A stretch of DNA of 64,000 nucleotides from Amycolatopsis lurida (GCF_900105055.1 NZ_FNTA01000004.1:4371501-4435500); one strand, 5' to 3'; shown: positions 17,415-25,958, counted from the stretch's first letter. Notes: a model not told the origin generated them from the sequence alone. Numbers and translations: made by a program.

Positions 17415-18006
17415 GCCTCGTGTGCTGGTGACCGGCGGGGTGCTCACCCTCGCGCTGGCCGGATGCGCCACGGACACGGGCGGGCAGGCGTTCCCCGACG
17501 AACCGGCGCTGGCCTCGGTCACGCAGGGCGCCAAGGCGTCGGCGCTGCCCGCCAGGCCCGCCGAACTGAGCCTGCAGGGCGTCGATCCGTGCGCGCTGCT
17601 CACCGATCCGCAGCTCGACCAGCTCAAGATCAACAGCAAACCGCGCGCGGCCGCGGAACCGATCGACGGCCCGACCTGTGTCCTCGATTCGGACGCCGCG
17701 CAACCCTTCCACAGCTATTACGTCCGCACGATCACCGCGGATGTCGACGAGTGGTTCACCGGCAAGCGCCGCAAGAACAGCATGACGACGGAACCGACGG
17801 CGGTCGGCGGGTTCCCCGCCCTCAAGAACCACCGTGACGCCGGCACACCGGGCGACTGCGAAACGCTCGTCGGTGTCGCTCAGGGACAGACGCTGGCGGT
17901 GCGGGCGGTCGCCGTCACCGCCGGCGCGTTTACCATGCCGCGGCTGTGCGAGATGTCCGCGCAGGCGGCCGATTCGGCTTTGCAGACCTTGAAAGCACGC
18001 AACTAG
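17395..18006 (+). CDS. DUF3558 family lipoprotein
   Basis: About 203 residues. A signal peptide ends in a lipobox, LTLALAGC, so the protein is anchored outside the membrane. The mature part has the DUF3558 pattern DPCALLTDPQLDQLKI followed by GPTCVLDSD and a later CETLVGVAQGQ, with paired cysteines. The start is uncertain: GTG at 17395 or 17398 (behind GGGGA) gives a compact signal peptide, while GTG 17362 adds a charged extension. It overlaps the preceding gene by about 20 bases. DUF3558 lipoproteins often sit beside type VII genes in Pseudonocardiales; function unknown. Confidence 0.8.
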   Translation: MVYTGRRPRVLVTGGVLTLALAGCATDTGGQAFPDEPALASVTQGAKASALPARPAELSLQGVDPCALLTDPQLDQLKINSKPRAAAEPIDGPTCVLDSDAAQPFHSYYVRTITADVDEWFTGKRRKNSMTTEPTAVGGFPALKNHRDAGTPGDCETLVGVAQGQTLAVRAVAVTAGAFTMPRLCEMSAQAADSALQTLKARN

Positions 18007-18016
18007 GGAGGGCGGC

Positions 18017-19681
18017 GTGAACGTTTCCGACCTCGCGGGCAGGCTCCGCGATCTTCGGTTCGACGGCTACACCGACACCGGGATCGCGACCGAGATCGAA
18101 CGCTTCCGCAGCGGTGACGGCACCGGCAGCATCGGTATCGCCGTCGACGCGTTGAAATCCGTCGCGGGCGCGCTCGCGGACACCGACAAGACGCTGCGCG
18201 ACGAGCTGGGCAAGCTCGGCGTGGAATGGCAGAGCGAGGCCGGTGGTGCCGCCGGTCAGGTGTTCACCGAGCAGGCGGGCTTCTCGCAGGACGCCAACTC
18301 GAAGGTCTCGCATTCCGCGGAGATGATCTTCGCCCAGGGTGAGGCCTTCAACCGGACCCTGCACAAGCTCCCGGATCCGGAAGTGGTCCGGAAGGGCGCC
18401 GGCGGCCTGACCATCGGTGACGTCGTCCTGAGCCTCATCGGGTTCGAGACCGACCACGCCAAGAGCGTCAGCGCCGCGAACAACGCGCGGGCGCAGGCGC
18501 AGGAGGCGTTGAACGACTACGCGAAGACGAGCGGCGAGAACCTGCTGTCGACCGGCACCCTGGCCGACCCCCAGGCGATGAACCTGACCCAGACCACGAC
18601 GGCCGCCGGAATGGGTGGCGGTTCCGCCCCGCTCGACCTGGCGGGCACGGCCACGGACCTGACCCCGGACGGCAGCGTGCGGCCCGCGTCGGCCGCCGTC
18701 GAATCGAAGTACGTGCCGCCGGTCGCGCAGCCCATCGGTAACCCGAAGGCGCCGTCTTACGACGCGCCGACCCCGGCCTACGGCGTCGCCATGGGCGGCG
18801 GGACCGCCCGCAAAACCGGTGCGTCGGCGCCGCACGCCGGGGCCACGGCTCCCGCGGCCGCCGCGCCGACGGTGCCGTCCGGCACGTCGAGGCCCGCTCC
18901 CGCGCCGGGCGCCGGCTGGGTGACGCCGAACCGGCCGTCCCCGCAGCCCGAACAGGGCAAACCTTCGTATCCGGGCACCGGCTCGCCGACCTCGCCGCCG
19001 TTCGTCCCGCCGGGCGCGCCGAACACCCCGAACATCCCGAACGTCCCGCCGGGTCAGTCCACCGGCAGCGCGCCGCCGAACAGCACCACGTCGGCGCAGC
19101 CGGTCGGCAAGTCGTTCGGCACCGGCCCCGGTGTCGACGGCGCTCTCGGCAAGGGCCCCGGCTCCAGCTCCGGACCGGGTGTCTTCGGCAACATCGGCGG
19201 TGGCGCGGGTGGCGACCAGGCGCTCGGCAAGGGCCGCTCGGTCGGCTCCGGACCGCAGGCGCCGATGGCGCCCGGCAACGAATCCGGCCGCGGTTTCCCC
19301 GCCGTCCCGAAGATCACCGGCCCGGCCGCGGGCGATCTGGGCGCGGGTGCCGCTGCGCTCGGCGCCGGTGTCGCCGGTGGTGCGCTGAGCGGCGACAAGG
19401 AACGCGACCGCCGTCCCCGCCAGGAAGGCGGCGTGAAGCCGACCCGTCAGCTCCCGATCGGTGAGCTTCCCGAAGAGGAAGCCATGCGACGCTCCGAGAA
19501 GATCGGTGCGAAGCAGCCGAAGCCCGAGTCGAAGTTCATGGAGCGCGCGGCCACCCAGGACGTCGAGGAGGACGCGGAGCACATCAGGCGTTACGGCGTC
19601 GACGACAAGGACCTGTTCACCGACGAGCGGCTGGTGTCGCCGGACGTGATCGGTGACCACGGCAACTCCGAAGCGCGCTGA
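18017..19681 (+). CDS. PPE-like type VII secretion substrate with Pro/Gly-rich tail
   Basis: 554 residues, GTG start behind AGGGAGGGCGG. Residues 1-180 look helical (MNVSDLAGRLRDLRFDGYTD; LGKLGVEWQSEAGGAAGQVF with a W-x-x-E-A-G-G turn; ALNDYAKTSGENLL). Residues about 190-480 are low complexity, rich in Pro, Gly, Ala and Ser, with repeated GKGPGSS/ALGKG blocks. The last 80 residues are charged. This matches PPE/EspB-like architecture. It is followed at once by an EspG-like chaperone gene, the usual partner for PPE proteins, which supports secretion through an ESX system encoded elsewhere. Confidence 0.72.
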   Translation: MNVSDLAGRLRDLRFDGYTDTGIATEIERFRSGDGTGSIGIAVDALKSVAGALADTDKTLRDELGKLGVEWQSEAGGAAGQVFTEQAGFSQDANSKVSHSAEMIFAQGEAFNRTLHKLPDPEVVRKGAGGLTIGDVVLSLIGFETDHAKSVSAANNARAQAQEALNDYAKTSGENLLSTGTLADPQAMNLTQTTTAAGMGGGSAPLDLAGTATDLTPDGSVRPASAAVESKYVPPVAQPIGNPKAPSYDAPTPAYGVAMGGGTARKTGASAPHAGATAPAAAAPTVPSGTSRPAPAPGAGWVTPNRPSPQPEQGKPSYPGTGSPTSPPFVPPGAPNTPNIPNVPPGQSTGSAPPNSTTSAQPVGKSFGTGPGVDGALGKGPGSSSGPGVFGNIGGGAGGDQALGKGRSVGSGPQAPMAPGNESGRGFPAVPKITGPAAGDLGAGAAALGAGVAGGALSGDKERDRRPRQEGGVKPTRQLPIGELPEEEAMRRSEKIGAKQPKPESKFMERAATQDVEEDAEHIRRYGVDDKDLFTDERLVSPDVIGDHGNSEAR

Positions 19682-19685
19682 ACCT

Positions 19686-20456
19686 GTGCCGAACGACAAC
19701 GGCAGCCTGGTGCTGTCCGCACTCGAGTTCGAAATGCTCTGGGAAGCCGAAAGGCTGCCCAGCCGTCATGCCGCACTCGACGTGCCGAGCCCCGGAACGA
19801 CCCACACGGAGCGGGCGGCGCTGATCGAAGAGGCCTGGGAATCCCTGCGCGCGCGAGGTCTCGCGCGGGGACACCAGGCCTCGGGCGAACTGGTCGACAT
19901 GCTCAACCTGTTCGCCCACCCCCGGGTCGCGATCGACGTCTGGGTGTGGACCGATCGCGAGATCAAGGGCCAGGCGGTGAGCGTCGGCAACCAGGCGTTG
20001 CTCGGCGTGATCGACTCCGGCCAGGTGTGGTTGATCCCCGCCAGGGAGAGCTCCCTCGCCGAAGCCGCGGTCTCGGTCACGGGTGATCTCGGTCCCGGCG
20101 TCGGCCAGTCGATCAGCATCCCGCACGACGTCCTCGTCCAGGCCGACGCCGCCGCCCGCGGTGACGCGAAGGCACTGGTCACCGCGCTGGAAGACCTGGA
20201 CGTGCCCCTCTGGCAGGCCCAGGAGGTGGCGGGCATGCTGCTCGGCCAGGAGGCGCGCGGCCAGTTCGGTGTCGAACGCGCGGGCCGGGACGGCCGCCCC
20301 CGGCGCGCTGACAGCGTGGTCGCGTTCTACGACACGGACGCGGGCCGGTACCTGTTCCAGGTCGCGCGGAACCGGGACGGGCGGGATTGGGCGACCATCA
20401 CCCCGGCGGACAACCAGTTGCTGGCGACCCGGATCCGGGAAGTCGCCGATTTCTGA
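19686..20456 (+). CDS. ESX secretion-associated protein, EspG family
   Basis: 256 residues, starting near VPNDNGSLVLSALEFEMLWE, the standard EspG opening (L-S-x-x-E-F-x-x-L-W-E). EspG proteins are cytosolic chaperones that bind the helical tip of PE-PPE pairs and keep them export-ready. Further family stretches are ALLGVIDSGQVWLIPARESS and DSVVAFYDTDAGRYLFQVAR. GTG at 19686 lies four bases after the stop of the PPE-like gene; GTG at 19653, inside that gene, is an alternative. It probably serves the upstream PPE-like protein. Confidence 0.87.
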   Translation: MPNDNGSLVLSALEFEMLWEAERLPSRHAALDVPSPGTTHTERAALIEEAWESLRARGLARGHQASGELVDMLNLFAHPRVAIDVWVWTDREIKGQAVSVGNQALLGVIDSGQVWLIPARESSLAEAAVSVTGDLGPGVGQSISIPHDVLVQADAAARGDAKALVTALEDLDVPLWQAQEVAGMLLGQEARGQFGVERAGRDGRPRRADSVVAFYDTDAGRYLFQVARNRDGRDWATITPADNQLLATRIREVADF

Positions 20457-20603
20457 TTCGCCCGATTATCGGCGGGGTGGAAGTTGGCGTGGATGCGCAC
20501 ACTACGTGTTGCCGAGGTCTTAAAGTATGCGCGGGAACCGTCCTGACCGGCCGCGCGTCTGATCGGGCGGATACGAGTTTTTCCGTGAAGGGGATGACGA
20601 ACC

Positions 20604-20915
20604 GTGCCTGTGTACGACCCGGAATCCATGGGGATCGCCGCCGGTCAGGTGGAGAAGCTCAAGGACGAGTTCGAGAAGACCAAAAAAGGCGTCACCGGGA
20701 TGGATGACGAGAAGGAAAGCCCCTTCGGCGGAGTGGACGAGCACGGGGACGCGAAGGGCGCGGTCGGCAAGTTCAAGCAAGGGGTCCACAACGAATTCGA
20801 TTCGGCCGGTCAGCTGATGGAGGCCACGGCCTTCGTGCTGCGAAAGGCGGCAGGCCTGATCAAGGAGACCGAAGCGGTCCACGTGGACAACCTGAAGGTG
20901 CACGGAGATCTGTGA
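20604..20915 (+). CDS. Small ESX substrate-like protein (EspC/WXG100 size class)
   Basis: 103 residues, GTG start (MPVYDPESMGIAAGQVEKLK). It is charged and helical with no W-x-G motif, signal peptide or membrane segment. The C-terminal half (GQLMEATAFVLRKAAGLIKE) resembles the second helix of EspC-like type VII targets. It lies between the EspG gene and the WXG-transglycosylase gene, 43 bases before the latter, and may be the latter's secretion partner, as WXG100 proteins work in pairs (inference). The 147-base gap upstream could hold a promoter. Confidence 0.65.
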   Translation: MPVYDPESMGIAAGQVEKLKDEFEKTKKGVTGMDDEKESPFGGVDEHGDAKGAVGKFKQGVHNEFDSAGQLMEATAFVLRKAAGLIKETEAVHVDNLKVHGDL

Positions 20916-20958
20916 CGATTCGCCAGGCCGGGGGCCAGGGAACAAGGGGGCTTGAGCA

Positions 20959-22080
20959 GTGGGGTTGAACGGTGTCGGCGCCGGGGTGCCGGACGGCTGG
21001 GGCGAACTGGTCAAGAAGGCCGAACAGATCGAAAAGGTCAATCTGGCCGCCATTCAGAACGCGTCGAAGCAGTTCAAGACGGCCGCTGACAACGCGGGTG
21101 ATCACAGCGCGGCGTTGTCCAACTCGACCCAAGCGCTGAACGGCGGGGTCTGGGCCGGGCCCGCCGCGGACGCCTTCTTCGAGTACGTCAAGTCGATCAC
21201 CAAGGCCGGGAAGAACGTCGAAGAGCAGTTGGGCAAGGTCGTCGACGACCTCGACCGGGTCCACGCCGACCTCGGCAACATCAAGACCCAGGTCGCCGAC
21301 GCCTACAAGGGCGCCGAGGAAGCGATCAACAAGCGGAACACCCAGGCGGAGACGGACAAGAACGCGGCGATCCAGGCCGCCGCGCAGGCCGAGAAGGATC
21401 ACAAGCCGGCGCCGAGCCCTTCGGCCGCCGAGATCATCCAGAAGGCCAAGACCGACATCAACAAGATCGCCAGCGATGCCGACACCCGGGTCAAGGGCCT
21501 GCTCGACCAGGCCAACCAGATGATCCAGAAGTCGCAAGAGCTGATGAAGAAGGACATCGAGGGCGGCTACTCGAAGGTCCCGATGCCCGGTAAGGACGGC
21601 TCCGTCCCGAAGCGCACCGGCGGTCTCCACGCCGGAGGCGGTGGCGGCGGTGGGGGAGGCGGCGGTGGCGGTGGGGGCGGCGGCCTCGGCCCGAGCGGTG
21701 GCCCGCCGTCGACGACACCGCCGGGCAACGTCCAGCAGTGGATCCAGGAGGCCATCAAGATCCTGCAGGCCAACGGGATCCCGGTGACCGAGGCGGACAT
21801 CCAGAAGATCTGGACGATCATCGAGAAGGAGTCCGGCGGCAACCCCAACGCCATCAACAACTGGGACTCCAATGCGGCGAAGGGCACGCCGTCCAAGGGG
21901 TTGATGCAGTGCATCGACCCGACCTTCAACGCGCACAAGCTTCCCGGGCACGACGACATCTACAACCCGGTGGACAACATCATCGCGGGCGTCCGGTACA
22001 CGTTCTCGCGGTACGGCGGCTTCGAGGGGCACCCAGGGCTGAAGTCCATGGCGGGTGGCGGCGGATACCAGGGCTACTAG
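20959..22080 (+). CDS. WXG100-like domain fused to lytic transglycosylase (SLT) domain
   Basis: 373 residues, GTG start. Residues 1-100 form a WXG-like helical hairpin with Trp65-Ala-Gly67 at the turn (ALNGGVWAGPAADAFFEYVK). Residues 100-200 are a long helical, probably coiled stretch. A run of 17 glycines at 226-242 links to a C-terminal SLT goblet domain (about 255-360) with VTEADIQKIWTIIEKESGGN, catalytic Glu291, and GLMQCIDPTFNAH. Such domains cleave the peptidoglycan glycan strand. No signal peptide, so export by a type VII system is expected. It may open the wall for secretion or act as a toxin. Confidence 0.85.
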   Translation: MGLNGVGAGVPDGWGELVKKAEQIEKVNLAAIQNASKQFKTAADNAGDHSAALSNSTQALNGGVWAGPAADAFFEYVKSITKAGKNVEEQLGKVVDDLDRVHADLGNIKTQVADAYKGAEEAINKRNTQAETDKNAAIQAAAQAEKDHKPAPSPSAAEIIQKAKTDINKIASDADTRVKGLLDQANQMIQKSQELMKKDIEGGYSKVPMPGKDGSVPKRTGGLHAGGGGGGGGGGGGGGGGGLGPSGGPPSTTPPGNVQQWIQEAIKILQANGIPVTEADIQKIWTIIEKESGGNPNAINNWDSNAAKGTPSKGLMQCIDPTFNAHKLPGHDDIYNPVDNIIAGVRYTFSRYGGFEGHPGLKSMAGGGGYQGY

Positions 22081-22084
22081 CGGC

Positions 22085-22130
22085 CTCGTGAGTGGTAAGG
22101 ACGGTTAGAACCGTCCTTACCACTCACGAG
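22085..22130. terminator. Long palindrome, GTGAGTGG family (behind the type VII cluster)
   Basis: Twenty-two-base arms (CTCGTGAGTGGTAAGGACGG...) with a two-base AG centre, four bases after the stop at 22080. The core arm is the same as in the copies at 36313 and 55236. Candidate terminator of the type VII gene cluster. Confidence 0.72.
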
Positions 22131-22153
22131 CCCTGTCCCGGCCCTGGCCGATC

Positions 22154-22393
22154 CACGTGACCGAATGGCCGCCACGCGTGATCCGCCGGACGGCACGCGT
22201 GATCCGATGGACGACACGCGTGACTGGACGGACGACACGCTCGCGGCCGTATCGCGTCGCGTGTCGTCCGGGCAATCACACGTGCCGTCCGTCCAGTCAC
22301 GGGTGTCGGCCCTCCAATCACGCGAGTCCCTGGGCGTCGTGTCGCGAAAGCCTCTTTCGGGACATCAGGCGTCGCGAAAGTGGCTTTCGCGAC
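22154..22393. repeat. Array of ~20-base units in direct then inverted orientation, plus two mini hairpins
   Basis: The 343-base gap 22081-22423 holds no gene. After the palindrome there are four head-to-tail units of 19-21 bases starting at 22154, 22173, 22194 and 22215, approximate consensus CACGCGTGATCCGNTGGACG. From about 22260 to 22330 at least three degenerate units appear in the opposite orientation (for example GCCGTCCGTCCAGTCAC). Two small hairpins follow with GTCGCGAAAG arms at 22341-22363 and 22371-22393. The whole could fold into one long imperfect hairpin. Function unknown. Confidence 0.65.
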
Positions 22394-22423
22394 ACGCCAT
22401 CGGGGCCCGACGCTCCCGAGCAG

Positions 22424-23608
22424 TCAGTAATCCTTGAGTGCCAGGCCGTTCGCCGCCTCCGTCAGTGGCCGCATGGCCGCCTTCATCACCCGGTCCCGGA
22501 GCGGAAGGTAAGGCAGCAGCCGCATCGACTGGATCTGCTTCCACTGCCGAAACCGCGTCTGCTTCTTCTGGTTCAGCGAAGCCAGTGCTTGGTTCTGGCG
22601 CACGAAAGGCCGCATTTCCCTTTCGTAGGAAGCGAAAGCGGCGCGGTGGTCGAGCGAAGCGGCCAGTGAACCGGCGAGTACATAGGCTCCGACGAGCGCC
22701 AAACTGGTGCCCTGTCCCGAAAGTGGCGAAGGGCCGTAGCCCGCATCGCCGACCAGCGCGACGCGTCCGTCGGTGAACCGGTCCATCCGGATCTGGGTCA
22801 TGGAGTCGAAGTACAGCTCACTCGACTCCATTTCCCGCAGCAGTCGCGGCACTTCCCAGCCGTGGCCCAGGAATCGGTCGGCGATCAGCTTTCGGTGCTG
22901 CTCGACGTCCGAGCGGTCGTAGTCGAGTTCCGGCGACTGGAAGCCGAGCATCGCCCGCGCCTCGGTGTTCTTTCGGGCGCTGTACAGCCCGGCCAGCTTT
23001 CCCGGGGTCATGTGGAAGATCTGCCAGCGGTCCAGATCGAGGAAGTTCGGCACGGTGAACACCGCGAGATAGGTGTCCAGGTAGTGCGAAAACTGTTTCT
23101 CCGCCCCGAAAACGAGCGATCGCACGGCCGAGTGCTGGCCGTCCGCGCCGACGACGAGATCGAAATCCCGCGTCTCACCGCGAGCGAAGGTGACCCGGAC
23201 GCCGTCGGCCCGCTGCGCGATCCCGGTGATCCGGTCCCCGTAGACGTACTCGACGCCTTCCTGGGCGACCGACGCCAGTGTGTCGGTGAGGTCGTCCCGC
23301 AGGATCTCGACGTCCTCGCTGTCGGTGAGCCCGCCGGTCAGCGTGTGGTCGGTGACCCTCACGAGGGTCTTGCCCGCGCCGTTCACGAACGACATCCCGC
23401 GCATGTCGGTGCTCAGCTCCCGGAGGCGCCCGAGCACCCCCATCCGGTCGACGACGCCGAGCGCCGTCCCGCGGATGTCGACCGCGTGCCCGCCGACGCG
23501 GGGCGCTGGGGCCCGCTCGACGACCGTCGGCGCGAAACCGTGGCGCCGCAGCCAGTACGCCAGCGTCGTACCGGCGATTCCCGCTCCCGAAATCAGGACC
23601 TGCCGCAT
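22424..23608 (-). CDS. FAD-dependent aromatic-type monooxygenase
   Basis: 394 residues, class A flavoprotein monooxygenase fold. The Rossmann motif is GAGIAGTTLAYWLRRHG from residue 7, then GADGQHSAVR (DG motif), then ALVGDAGYGPSPLSGQGTSL (GD motif). It uses FAD and NAD(P)H to hydroxylate a small, possibly antibiotic or aromatic, molecule; TetX-like proteins share this plan. ATG at 23608 has AAGGAG six bases upstream. The divergent neighbour encodes a chimeric GntR-TetR regulator, probably its repressor. Confidence 0.88.
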   Translation of the reverse strand: MRQVLISGAGIAGTTLAYWLRRHGFAPTVVERAPAPRVGGHAVDIRGTALGVVDRMGVLGRLRELSTDMRGMSFVNGAGKTLVRVTDHTLTGGLTDSEDVEILRDDLTDTLASVAQEGVEYVYGDRITGIAQRADGVRVTFARGETRDFDLVVGADGQHSAVRSLVFGAEKQFSHYLDTYLAVFTVPNFLDLDRWQIFHMTPGKLAGLYSARKNTEARAMLGFQSPELDYDRSDVEQHRKLIADRFLGHGWEVPRLLREMESSELYFDSMTQIRMDRFTDGRVALVGDAGYGPSPLSGQGTSLALVGAYVLAGSLAASLDHRAAFASYEREMRPFVRQNQALASLNQKKQTRFRQWKQIQSMRLLPYLPLRDRVMKAAMRPLTEAANGLALKDY

Positions 23609-23701
23609 GTTCCACTCCTTGTGTACGGTGTTGTGAAGCACTGCGTACAACGTATGGACGTCAACCCTGAGCCCCAGGAAAAAGCGCGGAAAATCCCTAA
23701 T

Positions 23702-23727
23702 GCACTAGTGCGGTTAGGCTAGTGCGG
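23702..23727. promoter_or_regulatory. Candidate operator in the monooxygenase/regulator divergon
   Basis: A perfect ten-base palindrome GCACTAGTGC at 23702-23711 overlaps the first of two direct repeats CTAGTGCGG (23705-23713 and 23719-23727). It lies between the divergent starts at 23608 and 23770, 43 bases before the regulator ATG. Likely binding site for the dual-HTH regulator; not proven. Confidence 0.5.
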
Positions 23728-23769
23728 GAGTGGTGACGGGGCCAGGTGCACTACGGCAGGGAGTCGACC

Positions 23770-24672
23770 ATGACCGATCCGCCCTATCTGCGGATCGCCG
23801 CCGAGATCCGCCACCGGATCACCTCCGGTGAGCTGCGCGAGGGCGACAAGGTCCCGTCGACGCGCCGGATCATCGCCGAATGGGGCGTCGCGATGGCGAC
23901 CGCGACGAAGGTGCTCGCCACGCTGAAGCGGGACGGCCTGGTCGTCGCCAAACCCGGCGCGGGCACGGTCGTCGCGAGCCGCGCCCGGAGGCCTGCGCCG
24001 AGAACCGAGGCGGAGCTGTCACGCGAGCGGGTGGTGAAGGCCGCGATCCGGATCGCGGACGCCGAGGGCATCCGCGCGCTCTCGATGCGCCGCGTCGCTT
24101 CCGGCCTCGGTGTCGCGACGATGGCGCTTTACCGCCATGTCACCGCGAAGGAGGAGCTGATCCTCGAGATGGCGGACAGGGCCCTCGGCGAAATCCGCTT
24201 CCCACCCGAACCGCCTCCCGGCTGGCGGGCCCAGCTGGAGCTGATGGCGAGGGCACAGTGGGCGCTGTTCCGGCGACATCCCTGGCTCGCGCAGGCGCTC
24301 TCGATCACCCGGCCGCAACCACTGCCGAACCTGCTCGCCCACGCGGACTGGGCGACCCGGGCACTCGACGGCCACGGCCTCCCGGCGTCGACGATCATGT
24401 ACGCGCACATCACGATCTTCAACCACGTACGCGGCATCGCCCTCAGCTTCGAGGCCGAAGCCGACACCGAATCCGGGACGGCGGTCTCGGCCGACGCCTG
24501 GCTGGCGGAGCACGAGCCGATCCTCTGGGACCTGGTCTCCGGCGGTCGTTTCCCGAACTTCGCCGGCGTCGTCTCGCGCGCCCCGTTCGACTACGACCTC
24601 GACACGCTCTTCGAGTTCGGCCTCCAACGACTCCTCGACGGGTTCTCGGTCCTCATCGCGAAGGCAAGTTAG
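23770..24672 (+). CDS. Chimeric transcriptional regulator: GntR-type wHTH + TetR repressor
   Basis: 300 residues. Residues 1-75 are a GntR-type winged helix (YLRIAAEIRHRITSGELREG, then DKVPSTRRIIAEWGVAMATA and a GAGTVV wing). Residues about 85-135 are a full TetR helix-turn-helix (ERVVKAAIRIADAEGIRALS ... LGVATMALYRHVTAKEELIL). The rest is a TetR ligand-binding domain. ATG at 23770 follows CAGGGAG. It probably controls the divergent monooxygenase gene and itself. Confidence 0.88.
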   Translation: MTDPPYLRIAAEIRHRITSGELREGDKVPSTRRIIAEWGVAMATATKVLATLKRDGLVVAKPGAGTVVASRARRPAPRTEAELSRERVVKAAIRIADAEGIRALSMRRVASGLGVATMALYRHVTAKEELILEMADRALGEIRFPPEPPPGWRAQLELMARAQWALFRRHPWLAQALSITRPQPLPNLLAHADWATRALDGHGLPASTIMYAHITIFNHVRGIALSFEAEADTESGTAVSADAWLAEHEPILWDLVSGGRFPNFAGVVSRAPFDYDLDTLFEFGLQRLLDGFSVLIAKAS

Positions 24673-24682
24673 CCTCACCCGC

Positions 24683-25873
24683 ATGTCCTTCCCCGGTCCC
24701 GCAGCACGTTCCGCCGTCCCGCCGTTCCACGTCATGGACGTCCTATCGGCCGCGCAGGCGCGGCAGCGCAGTCACGGGGACCTGGTCCCGCTGCTCGCGG
24801 GGCAGCCGTCCGCACCGGCGCCGCAGCCTGTCCTCGAAGCGGCGCAGCGGGCGCTGAAGGACAGCAACCTCGGCTACACCGAGCAACTCGGCATCCCGGA
24901 ACTGCGCGAGGCCGTCGCGGAGCACTACAACCGCACCTACCCGGTCGACGTGAGCCCGCAGGACGTCATCATGACGACCGGTTCCTCCGGCGGTTTCCTG
25001 CTCTCCTTCCTCAGCGCCTTCGAGGCGGGCGACCGGGTCGCGATGGCGCGTCCCGGCTATCCGGCCTACCGAAACCTGTTGAAGGTGCTCGGTTGCGAGG
25101 TCGTCGAGTTCTCCACCGGGGCCGAGACGAACTTCCAGCCGACCGTCGCGCTGCTCGACGAACTGGGGCCGATCAAGGGGCTGATCGTGGCCAGCCCGAG
25201 CAATCCCACCGGTACCGTCCTGCCGCCGGGTGAACTGGCGGCGATCAGCGGCTGGTGCGCGTCCCACGGCGTGCAGCTGATCAGCGACGAGATCTACCAC
25301 GGGATCTCCTACGGCGCCGGGCTCGATTGCGCCTGGCAGTACGGCGACGAGGCGCTCGTCCTCGGCTCGTTCTCCAAGTACTTCGCCATGACCGGCTGGC
25401 GGCTCGGCTGGATGCTCGCGCCCCAGCGGCTGCATCGCGCGATCGACGTCCTGACCGGCAACTTCACCATCTGCCCGCCCGCGGTCTCCCAGCACGCCGC
25501 GGTCGCCGCGTTCACCCCGGAGGCGTACGCGGAGGCCAACGGCCACGTCGAGCGCTACCGGGCCAACCGCGACGTGCTCTTCGCCGGCCTCAAGAGCATC
25601 GGCATCGACAAGCTCGCGCCGGCCGAAGGCGCCTTCTACGCCTACGCCGACGTCTCCGCGTACACGAACGACAGCCTCAGCTGGTGCCAGCGGCTCCTCG
25701 CCGACACTGGTGTCGCGATCGCTCCCGGGATCGACTTCGACCCGGTCGACGGCGGGCGGTTCGTGAGGTTCTCCTTCGCGGGTTCGCGCGAGCACATCGA
25801 CGAAGGGGTCCGCAGGCTCGGCGACTGGCTCGCCCGCTCTCAGGGGGAACCCGGAAATCACCCTGAACGTTAG
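24683..25873 (+). CDS. PLP-dependent aminotransferase (class I/II)
   Basis: 396 residues, fold type I. Key residues are visible: Asn174 in SPSNPTGTV, Asp202 and Tyr205 in SDEIYHGISY, the Schiff-base Lys232 in SFSKYFAMTGWRLGWM and Arg240. It transfers an amino group between an amino acid and a 2-oxo acid, with pyridoxal phosphate; the plan is closest to aspartate/aromatic aminotransferases. ATG at 24683, 11 bases after the regulator stop, so co-transcription is likely. Substrate not assignable. Confidence 0.9.
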   Translation: MSFPGPAARSAVPPFHVMDVLSAAQARQRSHGDLVPLLAGQPSAPAPQPVLEAAQRALKDSNLGYTEQLGIPELREAVAEHYNRTYPVDVSPQDVIMTTGSSGGFLLSFLSAFEAGDRVAMARPGYPAYRNLLKVLGCEVVEFSTGAETNFQPTVALLDELGPIKGLIVASPSNPTGTVLPPGELAAISGWCASHGVQLISDEIYHGISYGAGLDCAWQYGDEALVLGSFSKYFAMTGWRLGWMLAPQRLHRAIDVLTGNFTICPPAVSQHAAVAAFTPEAYAEANGHVERYRANRDVLFAGLKSIGIDKLAPAEGAFYAYADVSAYTNDSLSWCQRLLADTGVAIAPGIDFDPVDGGRFVRFSFAGSREHIDEGVRRLGDWLARSQGEPGNHPER

Positions 25874-25958
25874 GCAGAACGAAGGCGATCTCGAGCTCCG
25901 CCTGACAACCTGGACTCACCGGGCCCGCATGGGCACGGTGAGGCAATCGGAGGATGCC

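Noticed and set aside
22154..22330. CRISPR array
   Set aside because: Units are adjacent without spacers, too short and change orientation.
22157..22669. Plus-strand frame of 170 codons across the repeat array
   Set aside because: Arg/Thr-rich translation of repeats that runs antisense into the monooxygenase gene.
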